The notes below the pieces were generated by a model. The model saw only the letters and a list, made by a program, of their open reading frames with translations, was not told where the DNA came from and made no database searches. Made by a program: the position numbers and the translations under genes. Positions 8,660 to 16,786 of a stretch of 64,000 nucleotides of DNA are shown here, piece by piece. This DNA comes from Pseudomonas rhizosphaerae (GTDB lineage Bacteria > Pseudomonadota > Gammaproteobacteria > Pseudomonadales > Pseudomonadaceae): contig NZ_CP009533.1 in the NCBI RefSeq assembly GCF_000761155.1, positions 1,550,001-1,614,000 of the forward strand, written 5' to 3'. Position 1 is the first letter of the stretch. Each line of letters starts with the position of its first letter.

Positions 8660-10330
8660 TCAGGCGGTCTCTCGCAGCGCCGTTAGCGGACGCGCTTCAT
8701 CCGGCTCTAGCTGCCGTATTGAGGCGGAATCGGCAGGTGCGCGCATGACCATCGTCTGCACTGGCCAAACCGTATCCTGTCGCAAGCTTCGTAGAAGGCT
8801 ATACAAGGTAACCACGAGGAACAGCGCTATAGGGAAGCCGATCACGATGCTCGCCATCTGAACTGCGATCAGTCCTCCAGCCAATAACAACCCCGCAGCG
8901 ATCGCACCTTCCAAGAAACACCAGAGCACCCTGATCCAATTAGGCGGGTTGATACTGCCTACAGAGTTCAGCATGCACAGCACCTGAGTTCCCGCGTCTG
9001 CCGCTGTAACGAAATGCACCGCCAAGAGCAGGCAGACAAAAATGCAGAGCACTCCCCCTACCACAGGCCCATCGAGACGCTCCAGCAAGGTGAACATCGC
9101 TGCAGTGGTCTCTTTCTTTGTGGCCTGCAAGAGCGGCCCTCCTTCGTATGCTGATCCCGCACTTTGTTCTGTGGTTACTTGTTGCGCGCTGAGCCGACGA
9201 GCGTCTTGTTCGTCCTTGAGTGCTGTGCCGCCGAAAACTGTCATCCATAGGATGGTGACCAATGTGGGCACCAACAATGCTCCGATGACCAGTTCACGAA
9301 TCGTTCTACCGCGAGAAATACGTGCGATGAACAAACCCACGAACGGGCCCCACGTCATCCACCACGGCCAGTAGAATGCTGTCCAACTCTTTTGCCACGT
9401 AGAATTAGCTTGGGTGTCTGTCCATAAACTTAAGCCCACCAAGTGCTGGAAGTAGTCTCCGGTAGCTTCGAACAGAAACTCCAGGATATAGCGCGTGGGG
9501 CCTAATGCCATGACGATCAACATCAGGCCGAACGACATCCACATATTGAGCGTGGACAGACGTTTCATCCCTTTCGACACGCCTGCGACCAACGATATGG
9601 CTGCAATCACGCTCACCACCGCGATGATCATTAACTGCAGCGTGATACTCACAGGTACTTGGAAGACCTGGTTGAGTCCAGTGTTGATCTGCATAACTCC
9701 CAAACCGAGCGATTGGGAAACACCGAACGCCGTGATGCACACGCCGAGGATGTCAACGACATGCCCGATTGGCCCGTAGATTCGCTCCCCTATTATGGGG
9801 TAGAGGATAGAGCGTAGCGCTAAGGGCAAGCCTTTACAGTAAGCGAAATAAGCGAGACCTAGCCCGATGGTTGTGAAGATTGCCCATGGGTGCAGCCCCC
9901 AATGGAACAAGGTCAAGCGCATGGCTACTGTGGCCGACTCGTCAGTGAGCCCCTGGCTGAACGGGTTGGTTGAATAGTGCAACACAGGTTCGGCGACCGA
10001 CCAGAAGATCAGGCCAATCCCCATGCCTGCGCTGAACAGCATGGAGATCCAGGCAGGAAAACTGAACTCAGGCGTATCGTGCTCTCGCCCTAATTTCAGA
10101 GTGCCATACCGGCTGATAGCTATCAGGATCAAAGCCCCGAGCAGGCCACTTACTACCGCGAGATAGAACCATTTGAAGTTATCGAGGATCGCGTCTGACG
10201 CGGTTTTGAAAGATTGTGCTGCTTGCTCTCCTTGCGTTGCGCATAGCACGACAAAGGCAAGAACTATAGTGACAGAACAGATTGTTACAACGGGATTGAG
10301 GCCCTTGAAAAGGCCGCTTTTTGCACGCAT
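8660..10330 (-). CDS. BCCT-family betaine/carnitine/choline transporter
   Basis: 556-residue inner-membrane carrier with about twelve hydrophobic segments. The family signature is visible in GMGIGLIFWSVAEP and in FYWPWWMTWGPFVGLFIAR, the Trp-rich segment that forms the quaternary-ammonium binding box in BetP and CaiT. BCCT proteins import or exchange trimethylammonium and other betaine-type compounds. The ATG at 10330 has GGGAGA upstream. It is divergent from the Rieske-led operon at 10631, with about 300 bp of shared control region between them, so it most likely brings in that operon's substrate. The C-terminal tail after the last membrane segment is short, unlike the long osmosensory tails of BetP or BetT, which fits a nutrient rather than an osmotic role. 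Confidence 0.93.
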   Translation of the reverse strand: MRAKSGLFKGLNPVVTICSVTIVLAFVVLCATQGEQAAQSFKTASDAILDNFKWFYLAVVSGLLGALILIAISRYGTLKLGREHDTPEFSFPAWISMLFSAGMGIGLIFWSVAEPVLHYSTNPFSQGLTDESATVAMRLTLFHWGLHPWAIFTTIGLGLAYFAYCKGLPLALRSILYPIIGERIYGPIGHVVDILGVCITAFGVSQSLGLGVMQINTGLNQVFQVPVSITLQLMIIAVVSVIAAISLVAGVSKGMKRLSTLNMWMSFGLMLIVMALGPTRYILEFLFEATGDYFQHLVGLSLWTDTQANSTWQKSWTAFYWPWWMTWGPFVGLFIARISRGRTIRELVIGALLVPTLVTILWMTVFGGTALKDEQDARRLSAQQVTTEQSAGSAYEGGPLLQATKKETTAAMFTLLERLDGPVVGGVLCIFVCLLLAVHFVTAADAGTQVLCMLNSVGSINPPNWIRVLWCFLEGAIAAGLLLAGGLIAVQMASIVIGFPIALFLVVTLYSLLRSLRQDTVWPVQTMVMRAPADSASIRQLEPDEARPLTALRETA

Positions 10331-10630
10331 CAGGGTTCTCCCTTATTGTTTTAATGCGCTGCGGTGCAGCGCGATACGCTATGGGATAAATAGCCGTACC
10401 AAGATGAGCGAGAGCAGGAATCCCAACAAACCATTTAAACTCATCATATGATGAGATTTAGGAATGAATAGCAGGCTCAGCAGAGCATCCTGATAAAAAG
10501 CTATAAATGACAAAATCTCATCAATAAGCCCCAAAAAATCGTTTGCGTGCGAGGCTCGTTAATCTGAAGAATCTGCCGTGCAAGGGCTAGTACCACAGCC
10601 CTTATAACGTGCGATTTGGAGATAACAATA
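10331..10630. promoter_or_regulatory. Divergent control region between BCCT and Rieske operons
   Basis: 300 bp without genes between two divergent transcription units. It is AT-rich toward the centre and holds a perfect 16-bp palindrome (10440-10455) plus a further half-site CTCATCA at about 10517. Both promoters should lie here; I do not assign exact -35/-10 boxes. Confidence 0.55.
10440..10455. promoter_or_regulatory. Candidate operator palindrome
   Basis: CTCATCATATGATGAG is a perfect 16-bp inverted repeat midway between the divergent BCCT and Rieske genes. The half-site CTCATCA recurs about 70 bp downstream. A dimeric regulator could bind here. Which of the island's regulators does so is unknown. 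Confidence 0.45.
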
Positions 10631-11812
10631 ATGGGCACCGCAAACCTGATTCCTGTAGAAATCCTGGAAACCGTACTGTCCCCCATCGAGCAGGCCCATG
10701 GCCTGACTAACCCCTTCTACACCGATAATCTTTACTTCGAGATGGATCGCGACCATGTAATGGGCCGTAACTGGGCGTGCATTGGTTTCGCATCCGATTT
10801 GCCCACGAACGCATATGTTAAGCCCGTAGATTTCATGGGGCTACCGCTGCTGATGATGCGCAACCGTGAGGGCCGCGTGCAGGTTTTCCATAACGTTTGC
10901 AGCCATCGCGGGGTAAAGCTGGTACAGGAACCAGGTGAAGTACAAGGCGTCATTCGCTGCCCATACCACTCTTGGACGTACGATCTGAATGGCGCGCTGC
11001 GCGGCACGCCTCATGTCGGAGGCATCAACCAGCACAAAGACGAGCGCTTTGCCTGCGAGAAGCATGGCCTCAAACCTCTGCGTAGCGAGATCTGGATGGA
11101 CATGGTTTTTGTCAACCTGTCCGGTGACGCCCCAGCTTTGCAAGACGCGTTGGCTCCGCTAACCGAACGCTGGACGCAGTTTCTGGGCACTGACGGCATG
11201 AGTCTGATGCGCCGTGAGTCAAACGGTGGCGCGATGGCTATCGAAGTGAAATGCAACTGGAAGCTTGCGGTCGAGAACTATTGTGAGGCGTATCACCTGC
11301 CTTGGGTACATCCAAGTCTGAATACCTATTCGCGCCTTGAAGACCACTACAACATCCTGTTCGACCAGTTTGCAGGGCAGGGCAGCTACGCCTACAACCT
11401 GTCGGATGTGGCGGGTACGCACCTGCCGACATTCCCTTCCTGGCCGGCGGATCGCATGCGCAACGCCGAGTACGTAGCCTTTTTCCCTAACGTCTTACTG
11501 GGTATCCAGGCGGATCACGCGTTCGCAATGATGCTTGAGCCCATCGAGCCTGGCAAAACTGTAGAGCATCTGCGCCTGTTTTATGTGGGTGACCAAGCAC
11601 TGGAGCCTAAATACGAGGCTGCCCGCAAGGCGGTGATGGATTCGTGGCGTGTGGTGTTCGCAGAAGACATCGCTTCGGTCGAAGGAATGCAAAAGGGCCG
11701 CAGTTCGCCTGGCTACAACGGCGGTGCGTTTTCCCCCGAAATGGACATTCCAACGCATTACTTCCACAAATGGACGGCCCAGCAACTTCTCGATACAGCC
11801 AAGCAGGCGTGA
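10631..11812 (+). CDS. Rieske non-heme iron oxygenase, alpha subunit (quaternary-amine type)
   Basis: 393-residue terminal oxygenase. The N-terminal Rieske domain holds the [2Fe-2S] ligands C90 and H92 (CSHRG) and C110 and H113 (CPYHSW). The C-terminal domain has the mononuclear iron histidines H222 and H227 in EAYHLPWVHP. The residue bridging the two centres is Glu (E219), as in carnitine and glycine-betaine monooxygenases, rather than the Asp of aromatic-ring dioxygenases. ATG 10631 is preferred to the earlier frame opening because TTGGAG lies about 9 nt upstream. No ferredoxin or ferredoxin reductase gene is adjacent; the operon's rubredoxin fusion is the obvious donor candidate. It likely starts catabolism of the compound imported by the divergent BCCT carrier, by N-demethylation or C-N cleavage. 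Confidence 0.9.
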   Translation: MGTANLIPVEILETVLSPIEQAHGLTNPFYTDNLYFEMDRDHVMGRNWACIGFASDLPTNAYVKPVDFMGLPLLMMRNREGRVQVFHNVCSHRGVKLVQEPGEVQGVIRCPYHSWTYDLNGALRGTPHVGGINQHKDERFACEKHGLKPLRSEIWMDMVFVNLSGDAPALQDALAPLTERWTQFLGTDGMSLMRRESNGGAMAIEVKCNWKLAVENYCEAYHLPWVHPSLNTYSRLEDHYNILFDQFAGQGSYAYNLSDVAGTHLPTFPSWPADRMRNAEYVAFFPNVLLGIQADHAFAMMLEPIEPGKTVEHLRLFYVGDQALEPKYEAARKAVMDSWRVVFAEDIASVEGMQKGRSSPGYNGGAFSPEMDIPTHYFHKWTAQQLLDTAKQA

Positions 11813-11826
11813 GCCAGGAGAATCCT

Positions 11827-13266
11827 ATGACTACCCAGCACTGGCTCAACTTTATCGACGGAGAGTGGGTCGACAGCGCAGAACGTCTGACTATTCTGGC
11901 GCCCGCCCACAATCAGCCTGTGGCGACTATTGCTCAGGCGAGCGTTGCCGACGCTGACCGGGCTCTGGAGGCCGCTCGCCGCTGCGCTGACAGTGGCGAG
12001 CTGACCCGCGCTCGCCCGGCGCAGCGCGTGACGTGGTTGCTCGAAATTGCCGCGCAAATTCGCGCCATTGCCAATGAAGGCGCACAAGTGTTGTGTGCTG
12101 AGAATGGCAAGACCCTCCGGGACGCAAAGGGGGAGTTTGATGAAGCTGCGCGTTACTTCGAGTACTACGCGGGCATGGCCGATAAGATCGAAGGCACCTC
12201 TATCCCGTTGGGTAACGGGTACATGGACTTTACCGTCTATGACCCAATGGGCGTATCGCTGCAAATCGTTCCTTGGAACTTTCCAGTGTCAATCTGTGCT
12301 CGCTCGCTGGCGCCGGCCCTGGCTGCTGGCAACGCGGTGATCATCAAATCCCCGGAGCTCTCGCCACTGGGGCTGTGTGTGCTCTTGAAAGCTTTGGAAC
12401 GAGCTAGCTTGCCGCGTGGCGCTGTCAATTTGTTATGCGGTCGCGGCCGTGATGTGGGGGCACACATGGTGTCCAGCAAGCACATCGATCAGATCGTGTT
12501 TACCGGCTCCGTTCCGACCGGACAAAGTATTCTGCGGGCCGCTGCAGAAAATGCTGTGCCGAGCGTGATGGAGCTTGGCGGCAAGTCCGCCGCTGTGGTT
12601 TTCGCTGATGCCGACCGCGAGCAGGTCTTGAACAGCGTTCGCGATGGCATTTTCTTCAACGCGGGTCAGGTTTGCTCGGCTATGTCGCGCATTCTCATTC
12701 ATCGCTCGATCTACGACGAGGTCGTGGATGCCATCGTCGCCATGGTTGAGACCCTTCACATTGGGCCAGGCGAGGAAAACGCAGACATTACGCCTGTGAT
12801 ATCTGCAGCCCAATTGAAAGGAATCGAGGCCCTCTGCCGTCAAGCCCAGGAAGAGGGAGCAGTGGTCGCCACAGGTGGAGAGGGCGTTTCTGATCGCTCG
12901 GGGCATTTTATGCGCCCAACCGTATTCCGGGACGTCACGCCCCAGATGAGCATTGCACAGGTCGAGGTGTTTGGCCCGGTGCTGGCCGCGATCGCATTCG
13001 ACTCGGAGGAGGAGGCAATCGCTATTGCCAACGGCACCGATTTCGGCCTCGTTGCGGGCGTATTCACCCTGGATCTCAACCGGGCTCTGCGTTGTTCGCG
13101 CCGTCTACGAGCCGGCCAGGTGTTCGTCAATGAATGGTACGCCGGCGGTATTGAGACGCCATTTGGTGGTGTAGGCCTGTCGGGCTTCGGTCGCGAAAAG
13201 GGCCAAGAGGCGCTGTACAGCTATGTACGTACTAAGAACCTTGCCATTCGGGTCAAGGGGGAATGA
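11827..13266 (+). CDS. Aldehyde dehydrogenase, copy 2
   Basis: Complete 479-residue aldehyde dehydrogenase. The catalytic Glu is E249 (VMELGGK) and the catalytic Cys is C283 (GQVCSAMSR); NAD-binding residues lie in FTGSVPTG. The start ATG has CAGGAG seven bases upstream, although the frame is open far earlier over the end of the Rieske gene. The stop overlaps the next start (ATGA). Its closest relative in the window is the partial gene at 2-1213. In the pathway it would oxidise the aldehyde left after Rieske/oxidase attack on the N-methylated substrate, or formaldehyde-derived adducts; the former is more likely for this subfamily. Confidence 0.93.
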   Translation: MTTQHWLNFIDGEWVDSAERLTILAPAHNQPVATIAQASVADADRALEAARRCADSGELTRARPAQRVTWLLEIAAQIRAIANEGAQVLCAENGKTLRDAKGEFDEAARYFEYYAGMADKIEGTSIPLGNGYMDFTVYDPMGVSLQIVPWNFPVSICARSLAPALAAGNAVIIKSPELSPLGLCVLLKALERASLPRGAVNLLCGRGRDVGAHMVSSKHIDQIVFTGSVPTGQSILRAAAENAVPSVMELGGKSAAVVFADADREQVLNSVRDGIFFNAGQVCSAMSRILIHRSIYDEVVDAIVAMVETLHIGPGEENADITPVISAAQLKGIEALCRQAQEEGAVVATGGEGVSDRSGHFMRPTVFRDVTPQMSIAQVEVFGPVLAAIAFDSEEEAIAIANGTDFGLVAGVFTLDLNRALRCSRRLRAGQVFVNEWYAGGIETPFGGVGLSGFGREKGQEALYSYVRTKNLAIRVKGE

Positions 13267-14684
13267 TGGAAATCGCATTCAAGAAGTGGCTGTGCATCAT
13301 CTGCGGCTGGATATATGACGAAGCGCTCGGCTGGCCGGACGATGGAATCGCCCCAGGGACAAGATGGGAGGACATTCCTGACGATTGGCTGTGCCCAGAA
13401 TGCAAGGTTGGCAAGGCCGACTTCGAGATGCTTGAGATTAGCGAGCCTGTGACGGCGGTGGCTCAAGCGCCTGCACCTGAATTGCCTGCCGCGGCGGTAC
13501 TGCCTCAGCAACTGGCGGCGACTCTTGAACAGCCAATCGTCATCATCGGTAGCGGCTACGCAGGTTACGGCCTCGCCCAAGCACTGCGCAAAGCAAATCC
13601 TGACGTAGAGATCCGGGTGGTTACCCAGGAGGATGGGGACAACTACTCCAAGCCAGCCCTCTCTATTGCACTCGCGCAGGGACGTGAACCTGCCACCTTG
13701 GCCAGCGAAACGCCGCTGGCTATTGAGGAAAGGCTAGGCATCCGCGTCTACCCGCATTGCTGCGTCCACCGAATCGATACGCAGTCTCGGCGCCTTTTCA
13801 CCAACTTGGGTGAAATGCGCTATGGAAATCTTATCCTCGCCAGCGGCGCATCACCGGTGCGACTGCCTATAAAAGGGGCAGCGGATGCGCTAGTGAGTGT
13901 GAACAATCTCCATGACTACCATGCGTTCCGCGACCGGCTGACTGTGGGAAGGCGCGTAGCAATCCTGGGTGACGGTTTGATCGGTTGCGAGTTTGCCAAT
14001 GATCTGGCAGCGAGCGGTTACGAGGTTCAGGTCATTGGATTGGGGGCCTGGCCCATGGAGCGTCTACTACCGGAACAGGTCGGCGTGCAACTGCGCAACG
14101 CCTTGTCCGATCTGGGCGTTCGTTGGCACCTGGGTACTACGCTTCAGCGCGTTGACCGCCTTGCAGTTGGATACAGCCTGACGCTGGCTAACGAGGAGCG
14201 GGTTGAAGCGGACATTGTGTTGTCTGCGATCGGTTTGCGTCCCAATGTCGAGCTGGCACGAGCCGCTGGTATCGAGTGCGACCGAGGCATCCTGACCGAT
14301 ACGTTCCTTCAGACATCGCATCAGGGTGTGTACGCCTTGGGCGATTGTATCGAGATCGAAGGGCAGCTTTTGCCATATTTGGCGCCAATCAACCAGGGCA
14401 TCCAGGCACTGACGAAGACACTGCTGGGGCAACCAACACCTGTGAGCTATCCGCTCATGCCCGTAATGGTAAAGACGCCGGCCGCACCACTGAGTCTGCT
14501 ACTGCCGTCTCATGGCACGGAAGGTTCCTGGCGGTGCGACGTCACAGAGGATGGCCTATGCGCTGCTTTCCACGACCTACAAGGCGGTCTACGTGGCTTT
14601 GTTCTTCTCGGGAAGCAAGCGCAGACGCAACGATCTACTTGGCTGCAACGCTGCCAAGCCACACAACAACAAAACGTGGCGTGA
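13263..14684 (+). CDS. Rubredoxin / rubredoxin reductase fusion, copy 2
   Basis: 473 residues. The rubredoxin domain (CIICG and CPECK, four Cys ligands) is followed by an Ala/Pro-rich linker. The FAD/NAD(P)H reductase then carries IIGSGYAGYG, ILGDGLIGCEF and YALGDC. Translation starts at ATG 13263 inside the stop of the aldehyde dehydrogenase gene; a second ATG directly follows. Separate rubredoxin and reductase proteins serve AlkB-type hydroxylases in pseudomonads; here both are one chain inside a Rieske operon. I infer electron flow NADH - FAD - rubredoxin iron - Rieske cluster. An alternative is re-oxidation of the adjacent FAD oxidase. Neither is proven. Confidence 0.9.
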   Translation: MMEIAFKKWLCIICGWIYDEALGWPDDGIAPGTRWEDIPDDWLCPECKVGKADFEMLEISEPVTAVAQAPAPELPAAAVLPQQLAATLEQPIVIIGSGYAGYGLAQALRKANPDVEIRVVTQEDGDNYSKPALSIALAQGREPATLASETPLAIEERLGIRVYPHCCVHRIDTQSRRLFTNLGEMRYGNLILASGASPVRLPIKGAADALVSVNNLHDYHAFRDRLTVGRRVAILGDGLIGCEFANDLAASGYEVQVIGLGAWPMERLLPEQVGVQLRNALSDLGVRWHLGTTLQRVDRLAVGYSLTLANEERVEADIVLSAIGLRPNVELARAAGIECDRGILTDTFLQTSHQGVYALGDCIEIEGQLLPYLAPINQGIQALTKTLLGQPTPVSYPLMPVMVKTPAAPLSLLLPSHGTEGSWRCDVTEDGLCAAFHDLQGGLRGFVLLGKQAQTQRSTWLQRCQATQQQNVA

Positions 14685-14693
14685 GGCCTGGTC

Positions 14694-16022
14694 ATGAACA
14701 GTATTGTTAAACTGCCTTTTGATGATACGGACTGCGGTTGGTACGCCGCATTGCCCCCTCCCATGTCCGCCAAACGGCTGGAAGGGCACCACACCGCCGA
14801 CCATGTGGTGATCGGCGCCGGCTTTGCGGGGCTTGCCGCAGCCCGCCGTTTGGCTGAGCATTGCCCCCACGCGCGTATCGTGTTGGTCGACGCCCAGCGC
14901 GTGGGATATGGCGCTTCTGGTCGAAACTCCGGTTTCGTAATCGATCTGCCCCATAAGTTCGCTTTGGAGCATCCTGATCCGCAACACAAGCAGCGTTTGC
15001 TAGGGCTGAACCGCTCGGCTATCGCCCAACTGGGATCTTTGATTAAACAATATGGGATCGAGTGCCAATGGTCGCATGCCGGCAAATACCAAGGGGCGGT
15101 GGGCCCCCGTGGCTTGGCATATCTAGACCATTTCCGGTCGTTGCTGGATAACCTGGGCGAAGATTATCGGGTTGTTGAGCAGGCCGAGCTGAAAGGTGTT
15201 CTGGGAACCTCGCACTACAGCCGCGCGATTTACACCCCCGGGTGCTACCTGATGCAGCCTGCTGCACTGGTGCGAGGGTTAGGCGCATCACTGCCTGAAA
15301 ACGTGGAGGTTCTGGAAGAGTCGCCTATCCGTGGTCTGGAAAGGGATTCATCAGGGGCGTGGCTTTTGACAGGCGACCACGGTTTGCTTCGTACGCCCAG
15401 CGTTCTGCTTAGCACCAGCATCTTTACTCAAGAATTCGGCTACCTGCGTAATCGCTTGTTGCCTGTGATGACTTTCGCCAGTTGGACGCGCCCGCTTACA
15501 GACGAAGAAATGGCATCAACTGGCATCCAGGCAGATTGGGGGCTGACGCCAGCTGATCATGCGGGAACAACGGTGCGTATGACTCAAGACCGCCGCTTGA
15601 TCATCCGCAACACCTATAAGCACGTGCCGCGCTATGGGCACAGTGTTAACTCAGTCACTCGCGAGAGCATACGAAATGATCACCGCAAGGCGTTTCTGGC
15701 TCGCTACCCAGGATTACAGCACGTTCCCTTCACTCATACCTGGGGCGGCACCTATGCGATATCTCGCAACTTCACCAATTTCTTTGGAAAAGTAAACGAA
15801 GGGGTGTTCGCGACGGCCTGTGACAATGGGGTTGGCGCAGCTTGGGGCACGGTGTCGGGTCGTTTGCTGGCCGACAGGGTAGTCGGCGCGGATTCACAGC
15901 AGCTTCAGGACATCCAGGCTGTGACCGGAATGCCGTCTTTGAATCCTCCTGAGCCCTTTCTAGGCCTAGGCGTGCGCACGCGGATTCGTTGGGCAGCCTG
16001 GAACAGCAGGAGTGAGCTGTGA
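14694..16022 (+). CDS. FAD-dependent amine/amino-acid oxidase (DadA/PuuB type), copy 2
   Basis: 442-residue flavoprotein with VIGAGFAGLAAARRL near residue 39 and ASGRNSGF near 74, as in copy 1. The C-terminal SLNPPEPFLG and RTIRWAAWNSRSEL-like tail is shared with copy 1 and absent from unrelated DadA enzymes, so the two are recent relatives. The ATG is 10 nt after the previous stop. The stop overlaps the GTG start of the cupin by 4 nt. Probable role: oxidation of a secondary or tertiary N-methyl amino acid produced upstream in the pathway. Confidence 0.9.
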   Translation: MNSIVKLPFDDTDCGWYAALPPPMSAKRLEGHHTADHVVIGAGFAGLAAARRLAEHCPHARIVLVDAQRVGYGASGRNSGFVIDLPHKFALEHPDPQHKQRLLGLNRSAIAQLGSLIKQYGIECQWSHAGKYQGAVGPRGLAYLDHFRSLLDNLGEDYRVVEQAELKGVLGTSHYSRAIYTPGCYLMQPAALVRGLGASLPENVEVLEESPIRGLERDSSGAWLLTGDHGLLRTPSVLLSTSIFTQEFGYLRNRLLPVMTFASWTRPLTDEEMASTGIQADWGLTPADHAGTTVRMTQDRRLIIRNTYKHVPRYGHSVNSVTRESIRNDHRKAFLARYPGLQHVPFTHTWGGTYAISRNFTNFFGKVNEGVFATACDNGVGAAWGTVSGRLLADRVVGADSQQLQDIQAVTGMPSLNPPEPFLGLGVRTRIRWAAWNSRSEL

Positions 16023-16393
16023 GTACACCACAATGTGCGGTAAAAAAAACGGTTCTGTTAGTTGACCATCGTGACCTGTTATTTAACCATCGGGGAGGCC
16101 CCCCCGGAGGGGCCAGCGTCGCCAGAGCTTTGAGCAACGAGGTCTCTCCCAATATGGGCGTGGGCTTTGCCCGCTGGGAAGGGGCAGAAGTAGCTTGGAC
16201 AGTGCTGTATGACGAGGTTATCTTCGTCATTGAAGGCTGCTTCAATCTGTGCGCGAATGGCAAGCGGTACAAGGTCGAGCCCGGACAGATGCTGTGGATT
16301 CCCGAAGGTACCGAGCTGACGTACGGGGGCCATGCGCTGTTTGGTTACGTGGTTCATCCAGGCAATTGGAAAGAGCTTCACGGTATCGAATGA
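16019..16393 (+). CDS. EutQ-like cupin protein, copy 2
   Basis: 124-residue cupin starting with GTG, which overlaps the oxidase stop (GTGA). It has the same motif order as copy 1: HRGGPPGGAS, DEVIFVIEGCF and PGQMLWIPEGT. Its conservation as the last gene of both operon copies, always coupled to the oxidase, implies a real pathway step or a metal or ligand handling job rather than chance linkage. Function not established. Confidence 0.8.
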   Translation: MSTPQCAVKKTVLLVDHRDLLFNHRGGPPGGASVARALSNEVSPNMGVGFARWEGAEVAWTVLYDEVIFVIEGCFNLCANGKRYKVEPGQMLWIPEGTELTYGGHALFGYVVHPGNWKELHGIE

Positions 16394-16786
16394 TGAGTGA
16401 TTTGCTTCCACTGTTGTATTCATAAGAGGAAAACAGTGCATACCTCTGGCGGTTCTACGTGGCTTGTAGTGTAAATAGTTAAGGTGGAATGATTCGCTAG
16501 CAATATATAAGCGTATCAGCAGAGTCCTGGTAGCAGTGATCGCATCGTTAGGAGCGCTCTGATCGAAGCAGGTACGCGCTACCCGGACGCTAGCGCGTAC
16601 ATAACAGTATGTGCTGAGCTGAAAACGGTATTGGAGAAGGAATACCCAACCACTTTTCAACGCCATGAATATTGGAGGTGCTACGATCAGGGGAGGCGGT
16701 GCCGAGCAGACCTTTTAAAGGCTGTTCTCCCGTCGGGAGCGTTAACGTTGATGCCACCACTTATCGCAGCACTTGGCCTTTAACAT
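16394..16786. other. Intergenic region, no gene seen
   Basis: About 390 bp between the end of operon copy 2 and the convergent ATPase gene. I see only short open frames and a small hairpin (CTCCCGTCGGGAG, near 16729). This is the point where GC content drops into the ATPase gene. Confidence 0.5.

Noticed and set aside
8379..8861. 160-codon plus-strand frame
   Set aside because: Overlaps the 3' end of the BCCT gene on the opposite strand, has no ribosome site and no motif.
10631..16393. Naming the operon genes homABCDE (homarine) or cntA/gbcA
   Set aside because: The substrate cannot be read from sequence, and the gene families of the hom operon could not be confirmed from memory.
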